Origin: Flavobacteriaceae bacterium MAR_2010_72 | GTDB lineage: Bacteria > Bacteroidota > Bacteroidia > Flavobacteriales > Flavobacteriaceae | Assembly (NCBI GenBank): GCA_003550275.1 | Contig: QXCW01000002.1 | Span: 2,368,001-2,432,000, forward strand | Length of the DNA: 64,000 nucleotides | Direction of reading: 5' to 3' | Shown: one piece after another, positions 27,096-35,725 of the stretch | Position numbering within the stretch: the stretch's first letter is position 1 | Layout of the letters: every line of letters begins with the position of its first letter | Notes under the pieces: model-generated | What the model was told of the DNA's origin: nothing | The model's database searches: none | What the model saw: only the letters and a program-made list of their open reading frames with translations | Translations under genes and position numbers: made by a program

Positions 27096-27245
27096 CCCGT
27101 TTGTTACGTAGAATAGAACTGTCATGCTGAATTTAGTTCAGCATCTATATCCAAACGAACCGCAGTGTCATGCTGAATTGAGTTCAGCATCTATATCCAA
27201 ACGATCCGTAGTATCATGCTGAATCTTAGATTTCAGCATCTATCA
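27067..27245. repeat. Palindromic repeats downstream of GIY-YIG copy B
   Basis: An inverted-orientation element at 27067-27095 is followed by three forward palindromes at 27124, 27170 and 27216, again 46 bases apart. The third has an extended loop. The 29-base element at 27067 recurs base for base at 34748-34776. Confidence 0.85.
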
Positions 27246-27268
27246 TTCCTAACAACTCAAAAAAACAC

Positions 27269-28561
27269 CTACAACCTCGCATCCACCATAGCCCTAGGCA
27301 ACACCGCCTTCACATCAAAAATAATCCCAATATCCGACTTCAAATTAGAAATATCTAAAGTCTTAAAGGCCTCATGCGACACCGCTAAAACAACAGCATC
27401 ATAAGCCGACTGTAATAAGTTTTGAGAACAGATCAAATCCAGACCATACTCGTCTTGTACCTCCTCTTGAGACGCCCAAGGATCATACACATCCACCTGT
27501 ACTTGGTAAGTTTGAAATTCCCTAATGATATCGATCACCCGTGAATTACGGATATCTGGACAGTTTTCCTTAAAGGTGATTCCCAGCACCAGTACTTTGG
27601 CATTGCGAATGGTCGCTCCCTTTTTGATCATTAGTTTTACCGTTTCCTGCGCCACATAATGTCCCATACTGTCATTCATCTTTCTACCCGCCAAAATGAT
27701 CTCTGGGGTATAGCCACTTTCAATGGCCTTCTGTGCCAAATAGTAAGGATCTACGCCAATACAGTGTCCTCCTACAAGACCCGGTGTAAAATTGATAAAA
27801 TTCCATTTGGTTCCTGCGGCCTCTAATACCGCCTTGGTATCAATATCCAAAATGCGAAAGATCTTAGACAGCTCATTCACAAAGGCAATGTTGATATCGC
27901 GTTGGGCATTTTCTATGACCTTGGCGGCTTCGGCCACCTTAATGGAAGGGGCTAGGTGCGTTCCTGCGGTAATAATGGTTTTATAGAGCTCATCCACACG
28001 AATGGCAACCTCCGGCGTAGAGCCTGAAGTCACTTTTAAGATCTTGGTCACTGTATGGGTCTTATCCCCCGGATTGATACGTTCTGGTGAATACCCAGCA
28101 AAGAAGTCAGTATTAAAGCGCAGTCCCGATTGCCGTTCCAGTATCGGTACACAAATATCCTCGGTAACCCCGGGATAGACGGTGGATTCATAAATCACCA
28201 GATCCCCAGCTTTTAACACCTGCCCTACCGTTTCACTTGCTTTGATCAAATGGGTAAATACGGGCTTATTAAGCTCGTCCGTGGGCGTTGGTACAGTAAC
28301 AATATAGATGGAGGAATCCGCCATTGCCTCCATGGCATCACTAATAATTAAACCCCGTTGGGCCTTGAAGTTTGTCGTCAATACGCTTTGCAAGGCTTCT
28401 GCCTCCACTTCTAAAGTCCTGTCGTGACCCGACTGGAGTTCGGCAACCCGTTTAGGGTTGATATCAAAGCCTACCACTAAAAAATGCTTGGCAAATTCAA
28501 CGGCCAGTGGCAAACCCACATAACCTAATCCAATAATACTAATGGTTGGTGTCTTCGTCAT
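27269..28561 (-). CDS. Nucleotide-sugar dehydrogenase, WbpO/TviB-type (UDP-HexNAc 6-dehydrogenase)
   Basis: The 430-residue UDP-glucose/GDP-mannose dehydrogenase family enzyme oxidises the C6 of a UDP-sugar in two NAD steps. It has SIIGLGYVGLPLAVEF at the N-terminus, VPTPTDE near 90, ESTVYPG near 122 and the catalytic Cys in GGHCIGVDPYYLA near 262. GYSPERINPGDKTHT resembles TviB/WbpO rather than UDP-glucose dehydrogenase. With the nearby WbpP-like epimerase it could supply UDP-GalNAcA. The ATG overlaps the sugar transferase stop by four bases. Confidence 0.9.
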   Translation of the reverse strand: MTKTPTISIIGLGYVGLPLAVEFAKHFLVVGFDINPKRVAELQSGHDRTLEVEAEALQSVLTTNFKAQRGLIISDAMEAMADSSIYIVTVPTPTDELNKPVFTHLIKASETVGQVLKAGDLVIYESTVYPGVTEDICVPILERQSGLRFNTDFFAGYSPERINPGDKTHTVTKILKVTSGSTPEVAIRVDELYKTIITAGTHLAPSIKVAEAAKVIENAQRDINIAFVNELSKIFRILDIDTKAVLEAAGTKWNFINFTPGLVGGHCIGVDPYYLAQKAIESGYTPEIILAGRKMNDSMGHYVAQETVKLMIKKGATIRNAKVLVLGITFKENCPDIRNSRVIDIIREFQTYQVQVDVYDPWASQEEVQDEYGLDLICSQNLLQSAYDAVVLAVSHEAFKTLDISNLKSDIGIIFDVKAVLPRAMVDARL

Positions 28562-29145
28562 ATCAAACGGCTTAAGGATCTATAAATAAAGGTCAAATCT
28601 AAATAAAATCGATAACTCTGCACATAGTTTTTGTTGATTTCAACTTTATGCGGCCAGATGACCTCACGATTATAGGCTTCGGGATCAGCCTGTTGGGCTA
28701 ACAGTACTTCCTCATGAGCATAGGCAATACTGGCAGGGCCTGTAAGCCCAGGCTTCACCTTTAGAATGATTCGGTCTTCGCCTTCCAGTTGATCGGCAAA
28801 GCCCGACACATCGGGACGTGGACCCACAAAACTCATCTGTCCTAACAGAATATTAACTAATTGAGGGAGCTCGTCCCAGCCATGGGTTCTTAAAAACCGA
28901 CCCAAACGACTTACCTGATCAGGGTCCGACGAGGACCCACTAGATCGAAAGGTTCTGATTTTATAAATAGTGAACCGTTGACCATGCTGCCCTACACGTA
29001 CTTGCGTAAAAAGGCCCAATTGTTTGGTGTCAAAACTGGCCATAATTAACAGAATCAGCATAGGAATAACCAGCACGAGTAAGGCCATCACACTCAAGAC
29101 CAGATCAAAACCACGTTTTAAAACTAATTGCTGTTTACTTATCAA
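28558..29145 (-). CDS. Undecaprenyl-phosphate sugar-1-phosphate transferase, short PglC/WcaJ-C type
   Basis: This monotopic phosphoglycosyltransferase (195 residues) begins glycan synthesis by moving a sugar-1-phosphate to undecaprenyl phosphate. It has one N-terminal membrane segment (residues 12-35), FTIYKIRTF, GWDELPQLVNILLGQMSFVG and GPRPD, then KPGLTGPASI. Unlike WcaJ it lacks the long multi-helix N-terminal part. No ATG is available; TTG at 29145 is the probable start, 17 bases after the wzc-like stop. Confidence 0.9.
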   Translation of the reverse strand: MISKQQLVLKRGFDLVLSVMALLVLVIPMLILLIMASFDTKQLGLFTQVRVGQHGQRFTIYKIRTFRSSGSSSDPDQVSRLGRFLRTHGWDELPQLVNILLGQMSFVGPRPDVSGFADQLEGEDRIILKVKPGLTGPASIAYAHEEVLLAQQADPEAYNREVIWPHKVEINKNYVQSYRFYLDLTFIYRSLSRLI

Positions 29146-29162
29146 ATCTGTTGTTTGAAGGT

Positions 29163-31637
29163 TTAAAGACGTCTTATAAAACGTCGGATACGTTTAATCA
29201 AACTAGGATCGTCGTTTTCATGATAGGCATTGCCATAAACCCCATAGCCGTAACCGTAACCGTAGCCATAGCCATAGCCATAATTATGATTGGTTTTATG
29301 CTTGTAAAAATTGAGTACAAAACTGATATTCTTCACTTCGCCCACCCGGTATTTGGCATTGACCAGAGCCAACATCCCCTTTTTGGTATAGTCCAAACGG
29401 ATCATAAAAATAGTGGCGTCGGCATATTGGGTCAGTTCCAAGGCATCAGTGACCAGACCTAAAGGCGGGGTGTCCAACACGATTATATCATAGCTTTGGC
29501 GCAACTGTTCCATTAGTGGTGCCATCGCATCACCCATCAATAATTCGGAAGGATTGGGCGGTACTGGCCCCGACGGAATGACATCCAAATTCTCAATATG
29601 AGAGCTATGGGTCACTTCGGCTAATGTCGCCTCACCAATTAAATAATTGACCATCCCTAGATCATTTTGGATGTTAAAATCCCCAAAGATTTTCGGTTTT
29701 CGCAGATCCAGACCCAAAAGAATGGTCTTCTTACCCGACAGGGCGTAGACAGTCGCCACATTAATGGCACAAAAGGTCTTCCCTTCCCCACTCACCGAAG
29801 AGGTGATCATCAAAGTATGCCCACGATGATCTAGGCCCTTCTTCTTATAAAAGAACTGCAAACTGGAACGAATGGAGCGAAAGGACTCGGATACCGCTGA
29901 TTTAGGCTTTTCAAAAACCACCAAGTTATTGGGGTAATTATATTTACCAACTAAACCTAAAATAGGGATGTTGGACAAGCGTTCCACCTCATCAGAGCCA
30001 TGAATGGTATTGTCCAGTAAAAAGATGACAAAAATAAAGAACATGGGGGTGAAAAAGCCCACCATCAAGGCCATCATATAATTCAAGCTCTTGTTAGGAC
30101 CAATGGGACCATTACCGATATCCTTGGCGGCATCAACCACGGTGATATCGGAAACATTGGCCGCCTTGACAATAGCCGCTTCGCTGCGTTTGGCCTGATA
30201 CACATTATAGGCCTCTTGACTGATATCCAATTTGCGCTGAATACGCAGATATTGTTGCTCATCTTCTGGCAAGGTACTCAACTGGGCTTCGTAGCCGGCA
30301 ATATTACGATTAATCGTGTTGAGTTGTAAACTAATTGTACGTTTAGTGGCATCAATCGTCTCTAATAAGACATTCTTTTCAGAATCGATACGCCGGTCTA
30401 AATCTTCAAAAAGCACCGAACCTTCTTTGGTAGTATACGCCAAATTTTGGCGTTCAATGGCCAAGGTGGTAATTTTGGCAACACTATTTAAAATATTCCC
30501 TTCAGTAATACCTACAGAGGTTGGCGCAGCAATATTAGTATAGTCGGTTTTGGTGCGTAAATATTGCTCTAATGAATTCAAATAATTTAGTTTGGATTCT
30601 CCCTCCTCTTTTTGTAATTCTATAGCCTTAAGTTTGCTAGACAATTCAGTCATTTCCTGACTCACATTGAACACCTTATTTTGTTTTCTAAAGGCATTCA
30701 TTTCATCATTGAACAACTTAAGACTTGTATCTACAGCTGCTAAACTACTATCAATGAACTTGATGGTATTGGTAGCGTATTGGTTTTTACGTTCTAATTC
30801 CGTTCGACTTAAAATGGCGGCTGTTGTGTTTAAATAATCTACAATTTTAGACTTATTGGTACCAGACATGGTTAATTGTAATACTGAAGACGATCCAGCA
30901 AAGGGAGTTATTTTTACCGCATACTGAAAATTTCGAACTATCCCGTCAAAAAAATGAAATCGCATATAAAATTCTGAACCTGAAATAATGCGCTTACCAT
31001 CACGTTGTTTTATGATCCCATTAAAAAAGGGCAACGATATCTGTTCTCCTAATTTAAAACGCTGGGAGAAGGCCCCAATAGGAACATTCACATTATATAT
31101 ATCCTTATTACCGTAGCGATGTACACTTTTACTAGGCTTATCAAAGTCAATAAAAATATCAAACTCATTGTCGTTTACAAAACGAATTCCAATAGGTTGA
31201 CCCAATAACTGACCTTGGGTCTTATCCAAAACAACTTCGTAGGGTGAACTTTTATAAATATCGACCATACGATACTTGCCTTGTACCAGATAGTCCATAT
31301 AAAACTGTAAAGAATCAACTACCTTCTCATTATGTGTTCGTGTACGAATGGTAGTGATAATTTTACCTACTTTACCCGAGACCCCACCCCAGTTAAAGGA
31401 GATGCTAGTGTTGGCCGTAAAAAAAGGGTTCTGTTCACTCTCTACCGAGATTAAGGAATCGAGACGATAGATATTCTCTTTACGTATATTGATCAAATAG
31501 GCAATGATGAGTGCAATTCCAATGGAGAACAATACCAGTTTCCATAAATTAAGGGCTTTGAATAAAAAACCTCGAAAATCAAAAGTAGTGCCCTGTGGTT
31601 CGGAAGTTTCTATATCTTGAAATTCGGTATTTGACAT
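29163..31637 (-). CDS. wzc: Polysaccharide co-polymerase / tyrosine autokinase, Wzc-like
   Basis: The 824-residue inner-membrane protein controls chain length and export together with Wza. It has a Wzz-type N-terminus with helix 1 near residues 31-49, a long periplasmic coiled-coil region, and helix 2 near 517-537. The BY-kinase domain has Walker A SGEGKTF near 614, Walker A' LGLDLRKPK near 638 and Walker B IIVLDTPP near 718. The C-terminus (about 785-798) is a Tyr-Gly repeat, the autophosphorylation cluster, encoded by seven hexanucleotide units. It lies 17 bases after the wza-like gene. Confidence 0.93.
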   Translation of the reverse strand: MSNTEFQDIETSEPQGTTFDFRGFLFKALNLWKLVLFSIGIALIIAYLINIRKENIYRLDSLISVESEQNPFFTANTSISFNWGGVSGKVGKIITTIRTRTHNEKVVDSLQFYMDYLVQGKYRMVDIYKSSPYEVVLDKTQGQLLGQPIGIRFVNDNEFDIFIDFDKPSKSVHRYGNKDIYNVNVPIGAFSQRFKLGEQISLPFFNGIIKQRDGKRIISGSEFYMRFHFFDGIVRNFQYAVKITPFAGSSSVLQLTMSGTNKSKIVDYLNTTAAILSRTELERKNQYATNTIKFIDSSLAAVDTSLKLFNDEMNAFRKQNKVFNVSQEMTELSSKLKAIELQKEEGESKLNYLNSLEQYLRTKTDYTNIAAPTSVGITEGNILNSVAKITTLAIERQNLAYTTKEGSVLFEDLDRRIDSEKNVLLETIDATKRTISLQLNTINRNIAGYEAQLSTLPEDEQQYLRIQRKLDISQEAYNVYQAKRSEAAIVKAANVSDITVVDAAKDIGNGPIGPNKSLNYMMALMVGFFTPMFFIFVIFLLDNTIHGSDEVERLSNIPILGLVGKYNYPNNLVVFEKPKSAVSESFRSIRSSLQFFYKKKGLDHRGHTLMITSSVSGEGKTFCAINVATVYALSGKKTILLGLDLRKPKIFGDFNIQNDLGMVNYLIGEATLAEVTHSSHIENLDVIPSGPVPPNPSELLMGDAMAPLMEQLRQSYDIIVLDTPPLGLVTDALELTQYADATIFMIRLDYTKKGMLALVNAKYRVGEVKNISFVLNFYKHKTNHNYGYGYGYGYGYGYGVYGNAYHENDDPSLIKRIRRFIRRL
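29242..29283 (-). repeat. Hexanucleotide repeat encoding the Wzc Tyr-Gly tail
   Basis: Seven tandem 6-base units (CCATAG/CCGTAA variants on the plus strand) encode alternating Tyr and Gly. Units are in frame, so copy-number change would add or remove Tyr-Gly pairs without frameshift. Confidence 0.8.
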
Positions 31638-31654
31638 AAGTATAAGCTAATCAA

Positions 31655-32449
31655 TTAACGTTTAGCAATCAATATAATACTGGTTAATAGAGTCAACACA
31701 GAAGCGATTTTAGTAATGTTTTCAAAAACCGTGGTCCCTGTACCTAGAGCCTTTTGTTTTAAAGGCTTCACATAGATCATATCATTGGGCTGTATATAGT
31801 AATAGGGCGACTGCATGATGGCAATATCGGTTAAATCCAGGTGATGGATCTCCTGACCTTGCGGATACTGTCGGATCAGCAACACATCCTTTTTATCGCC
31901 AGTTATAGGAATGTCTCCCGAATTGGCAAGTGCTTCGAAAATATTGACCCGTTCTTGATATAAGGTATGAGTACCAGTACCATTGACTTCGCCACTCGTG
32001 GTATAACGCAATCCCGCCAACCGCACTGTTACAAAAATATTAGCGGTTTTTTTAAACTGCTCCTGTAAGAGCAAGTCTTCAACTTTAGTCTGTATCTCTT
32101 CAGTGGTATAGCCCAATACCTGCAACTCTCCTAACACCGGGATACGGATATTACCATGAAGGTCCACCGTAAATCCATCAGTATAGGCCCGTTCGGCCGA
32201 GGTAGCATTCAAACTCCCCGAATCCCCGATAGGATTGAAAATAGCCACATTGTCCTGATCCAATACTTTAATCCGTAAACTCAAGATATCATTGATTTGA
32301 ACCCGATAGGGCTGTTGGATTTGCTGCATGACTTGGGTAGAATCAACAACAGTACCCTTTTGCTGGTAGTATAGGGTGTCTTTATACGGAATACAGGAGC
32401 TTATTAGCACCAAACAAAAAAGTCCAATAAGAAGTAAAGGGTATTTCAT
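31655..32449 (-). CDS. wza: Polysaccharide export outer-membrane lipoprotein, Wza-like
   Basis: The 264-residue export channel subunit has a lipoprotein signal (MKYPLLLIGLFCLVLISSC, lipobox Cys at 19). A polysaccharide-export domain (YRVQINDILSLRI near 50) and SLBB-type repeats follow, and the C-terminal hydrophobic helix KIASVLTLLTSIILIAKR resembles the membrane helix of Wza. The frame extends upstream to GTG 32473 and ATG 32464, but the strong -7 box ends at 32473, so ATG 32447-32449 leaves the most sensible leader. First gene of the export operon. Confidence 0.92.
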   Translation of the reverse strand: MKYPLLLIGLFCLVLISSCIPYKDTLYYQQKGTVVDSTQVMQQIQQPYRVQINDILSLRIKVLDQDNVAIFNPIGDSGSLNATSAERAYTDGFTVDLHGNIRIPVLGELQVLGYTTEEIQTKVEDLLLQEQFKKTANIFVTVRLAGLRYTTSGEVNGTGTHTLYQERVNIFEALANSGDIPITGDKKDVLLIRQYPQGQEIHHLDLTDIAIMQSPYYYIQPNDMIYVKPLKQKALGTGTTVFENITKIASVLTLLTSIILIAKR

Positions 32450-32472
32450 ACAAAACGAGGCCATGTTCCTCA

Positions 32473-32501
32473 CAAATATAGCGCATCACTAGGAATATCA
32501 A
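32473..32501 (-). promoter_or_regulatory. Bacteroidota-type promoter of the wza-wzc operon
   Basis: On the minus strand TTTTG is followed after 18 bases by TATATTTG, an exact -33/-7 pair for the Bacteroidota primary sigma factor. It is placed about 15-20 bases before the preferred wza-like ATG. Confidence 0.75.
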
Positions 32502-32552
32502 AACTATTCTGTATTTTTTTGGTTTATTTCCGTTATTTGCAAAAAACTTACT

Positions 32553-34415
32553 GTGAATTACATTACCGTTGAACAGATTTCAAAGTCCTATGGAGAGCTG
32601 GAACTCTTCAAAGACCTCTCGTTTAGTATCCATAAAGATCAAAAAATTGCCTTTGTGGCCAAAAATGGTAGTGGAAAGACTTCTATTTTAAATATCCTTT
32701 GCGGAACCGACACGCCCGATACCGGCCAGGTGGTCATACGCAACGGGATTCGCTTGGCCTTTTTATCTCAATCGCCTCAATTTGATGAGTCCCAAACAGT
32801 AGAAAGCACCATATTCAATTCCGATCTGCCCATCCTAAAGATTGTTGCCAATTACGAAAAAGCCCTATTGCATCCTGAAGATACCGAGGCCTACCAAAAG
32901 GCCTTCGAGCAAATGGAAATCCACAATGCCTGGGAGTACGAGCTACAGTGCAAACAAATTTTGTTTCAACTCAAATTGGAACAGCTGGACCAAAAGGTCA
33001 GTACCTTGTCTGGAGGACAAAAAAAACGATTGGCACTCGCCAAAGCCCTGATCATTAACCCCGACGTCCTAGTTCTGGATGAACCTACCAACCACCTCGA
33101 CTTGGAAATGATCGAATGGCTGGAACAGTATTTTGCCAAAGCACAGTTCACCTTATTCATGGTTACCCACGACCGCTATTTCTTGGAACGGGTGTGTAAT
33201 GAGATCATTGAATTAGACCATGGCCAACTCTATACCTATAAAGGAAACTATTCCTATTACCTAGAGCAAAAGGAAGCGCGTATGACCCAGGAGCAGGTCG
33301 AAACTGGAAAAGCCAAACAGCTATTTAAAAAGGAATTGGATTGGATGCGGCGCCAACCTAAAGCTCGAACCACAAAGTCCAAATCGCGTATTGATGACTT
33401 TCATGATATCAAAGCCCGTGCCCATCAACGCCGAAAAGACCACACCATTCAACTGGAATTGAATATTGAACGTTTGGGCAGTAAGATTGTGGAATTTCAT
33501 AGGGTATTCAAGGCTTTTGAGGATAAAACCATATTAAAAGGCTTTGACTATGTCTTTAAAAAAGGAGAACGGATTGGTATTATCGGTAAAAATGGCACTG
33601 GAAAATCTACCTTTTTGAACATGCTTACCAATCGTACGCCAGCAGATGCGGGTAAAATAGTGATTGGTGAAACCGTAAAATTTGGCTATTACACCCAATC
33701 AGGCATACAGGTAAAACCCGAACAAAAGGTCATTGAAGTCATTAAGGAATTTGGTGAATTTATCCCATTGACCAAAGGGCGACAAATTAGTGCGAAACAA
33801 TTATTGGAACGTTTTTTATTCGACAGCAAAAAGCAATACGATTATGTTGAAAAGTTAAGTGGAGGTGAACAAAAGCGACTTTATCTCTGTACAGTACTCA
33901 TACAAAACCCTAATTTTTTAATTCTTGATGAGCCTACTAATGATCTAGACATTGTTACCTTAAATGTCTTGGAAGAATTCCTATTGGATTTTCCGGGTTG
34001 TTTGCTCGTGGTATCGCATGATCGTTATTTTATGGATAAGATCGTTGACCATCTTTTTGTGTTTAAAGGTGATGGAGAGGTTCAGGATTTCCCCGGCAAC
34101 TATTCCGATTATCGTGACTATGAGGCGAGCACACCCAATGAAGAGCAACCAAAGGACGAGCCATCACGCCCTGAAGGTTTTCAGCAAAACGAGGCCCAGA
34201 AACTCAACTATAACGAACAAAAGGAGCTTAAAAACTTGGAGAGTAAGATCAGGGCTCTGGAGCTGGACAAAAAGGCTTTGGAAACTAAATTTCACGATAG
34301 CAGCTTAACACAGGAGCAAATCAAAGCACTGTCAGTAGACTTGCAAAAACTCATTACTGCTATTGCTACCAAAGAAGCGCGTTGGTTTGAGCTCTCTGAA
34401 AAACTGGAGTCCTGA
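32553..34415 (+). CDS. ABC-F family ATPase, Uup-like
   Basis: This soluble protein (620 residues) has two ABC domains and no membrane segment, as in ABC-F ribosome-associated factors. Domain 1 has AKNGSGKTS (first Walker A Gly replaced by Ala), LSGGQKKRLALAKAL and VLVLDEPTNHLD. Domain 2 has GKNGTGKST, LSGGEQKRLYLC and LILDEPTNDLD. A charged C-terminal coiled coil (about 545-620) matches Uup, which acts on ribosomes and branched DNA. The start is GTG at 32553. It is divergent from the wza-like operon. Confidence 0.9.
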   Translation: MNYITVEQISKSYGELELFKDLSFSIHKDQKIAFVAKNGSGKTSILNILCGTDTPDTGQVVIRNGIRLAFLSQSPQFDESQTVESTIFNSDLPILKIVANYEKALLHPEDTEAYQKAFEQMEIHNAWEYELQCKQILFQLKLEQLDQKVSTLSGGQKKRLALAKALIINPDVLVLDEPTNHLDLEMIEWLEQYFAKAQFTLFMVTHDRYFLERVCNEIIELDHGQLYTYKGNYSYYLEQKEARMTQEQVETGKAKQLFKKELDWMRRQPKARTTKSKSRIDDFHDIKARAHQRRKDHTIQLELNIERLGSKIVEFHRVFKAFEDKTILKGFDYVFKKGERIGIIGKNGTGKSTFLNMLTNRTPADAGKIVIGETVKFGYYTQSGIQVKPEQKVIEVIKEFGEFIPLTKGRQISAKQLLERFLFDSKKQYDYVEKLSGGEQKRLYLCTVLIQNPNFLILDEPTNDLDIVTLNVLEEFLLDFPGCLLVVSHDRYFMDKIVDHLFVFKGDGEVQDFPGNYSDYRDYEASTPNEEQPKDEPSRPEGFQQNEAQKLNYNEQKELKNLESKIRALELDKKALETKFHDSSLTQEQIKALSVDLQKLITAIATKEARWFELSEKLES

Positions 34416-34446
34416 TTTAAGCACTAGTTCTATAATAAGGGCAACC

Positions 34447-34980
34447 TTTGTCACCCTGAGCTTGCCCGCCTTGAGCCTGCCGAAAGGCCGAAGTGCAAAA
34501 AAAGACTATGAATCTTTGTCACACTGAGCTTGTCGAAGTGCTTATAAAAACCATGAATCTTTGTCACACTGAGCTTGTCGAAGTGCTTATAAAAACCATA
34601 AATCTTTGTCACACTGAGCCTGTCGAAGTGCTTATAAAAACCATAAATCTTTGTCACACAGAGCTTGTCTACCCTGAGCCTGCCGAAAAGTCGAAGTGTC
34701 GAAGTGCAGCAAAGATTTCAGGAATCACCAAACCCTAAATACCAAAATAGATCCTGAACCAAGTTCAGGATGACAATGTCTATTCGCACTGTCACAGTGA
34801 ACCTGCCTGCCTGAACTTACAGAAGGGTCGAAGTGTTATCAAAACAAAATATTGTCACCCTGAGCTTGTCGAAGGGTCGAAGTGCAAAAAAAGACTATGA
34901 ATCTTTGTCACACTGAGCTTGTCGAAGTGCTTATAAAAAACATGAATCTTTGTCACACTGAGCCTGTCGAAGTGCTATCC
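34447..34980. repeat. 45-bp repeat array, CACACTGAGCTTGTCGAAG family, left of GIY-YIG copy C
   Basis: TTTGTCACACTGAGC-type units start at 34515, 34560, 34605 and 34650, then 34904 and 34949, each set spaced exactly 45 bases. More degenerate copies lie between, and a 29-base ATGCTGAA-family element sits at 34748-34776. Because 45 is a multiple of three, open frames run through both strands; they are not real genes. Confidence 0.9.
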
Positions 34981-35331
34981 AAAATTCATACATTTAAGTT
35001 ATGAAATTCTACTATGTTTATATCCTTCTCTGCGCAGATAAAAGCTACTATACGGGCATAACCCATAATTTAGAACAACGTCTTGAACAACATCAGAACG
35101 GCACTGCTTCAATTTATACCTCAAAAAGACTTCCTGTGCAATTGAAATGGTATTTACAACTTACAAATCCTAACGATGCCATTACAATAGAAAAACAAAT
35201 TAAAGGCTGGTCTCGGAAAAAGAAACAAGCACTAATAGACGGTCATTGGGATGACCTTGTGAGATTTTCAAAAAATTATATGGAGTATGGGCGTCAGGAT
35301 TAAAATGCCCTTCGACAGGCTCAGGGTGACA
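34951..35331 (+). mobile_element. Candidate second GIY-YIG cassette bracketed by inverted repeats
   Basis: The left element (34951-34975) and the right element (35307-35331) are inverted copies matching at 23 of 25 bases, with only GIY-YIG copy C between them. The layout equals that around copy B although the repeat family differs. Mobility is inferred. Confidence 0.4.
35001..35303 (+). CDS. Small GIY-YIG nuclease (copy C)
   Basis: The 100-residue protein has FYYVYILLCADKS and YYTGITHNLEQRLEQH (core motif with Arg), and ITIEKQIKGWSRKKKQAL with the conserved Glu. It is the closest of the three to standard UPF0213/URI proteins. It stands between two arrays of the same repeat family in opposite orientation and is not close to any operon partner. 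Presumed nuclease; target unknown. Confidence 0.88.
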   Translation: MKFYYVYILLCADKSYYTGITHNLEQRLEQHQNGTASIYTSKRLPVQLKWYLQLTNPNDAITIEKQIKGWSRKKKQALIDGHWDDLVRFSKNYMEYGRQD

Positions 35332-35615
35332 TACCTGGATAAGGCGAATGAGAAAAAAGGTAATGGCAAAAGCATAGAAAGTTTTTCAAGTTTTATTCAT
35401 AAGTTAGACGTCAGGATTAAAGTTATTTGCCCTACTACCCTTCGATCCATCGACTGGCTCTGGACAGGCAAGCTCAGGGTGACATCCAAAAAATGTCCTA
35501 CTACCCTTCGATCCATCGACTGGCTCTGGACAGGCAAGCTCAGGGTGACATCTAAAAAATGTCCTTTACCCCTTCAATCCATCGACTGGCTCTGGATAGG
35601 CATGCTCAGGGTGAC
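35307..35615. repeat. 66-bp repeat array, CTTCGACAGGCTCAGGGTGAC family, right of GIY-YIG copy C
   Basis: After one short element at 35307-35331, three longer units begin CCCTTCGATCC-like at 35438, 35504 and 35570, spaced 66 bases. Each ends AAGCTCAGGGTGACAT or close to it. They are in inverse orientation to the array left of the nuclease gene. Confidence 0.85.
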
Positions 35616-35725
35616 ATCAGTGGTTATTGAAAACTAGTTGTCTTGTTGCAAGATCTTGTAAAATATTGAATTTGGCTGTTACGATTAAAACACTTTTCAG
35701 CAGGCTTAAGGTGACATCTTTTAGT

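Noticed and set aside
26237-27245. CRISPR-like array
   Set aside because: Units are palindromes with similar, short spacers (about 17-25 bases), and no cas genes are present. The array is better explained as palindromic interspersed repeats.
34451-34738. Open frames on both strands through the 45-bp array
   Set aside because: The 45-base unit is a multiple of three, so a stop-free unit gives long frames with 15-residue repeats on either strand. No coding signal beyond this.
35287-35637. 116-codon frame after GIY-YIG copy C
   Set aside because: It overlaps the nuclease gene and consists of the 66-bp repeats (repeated SIDWLWTGKLRVTS peptide).
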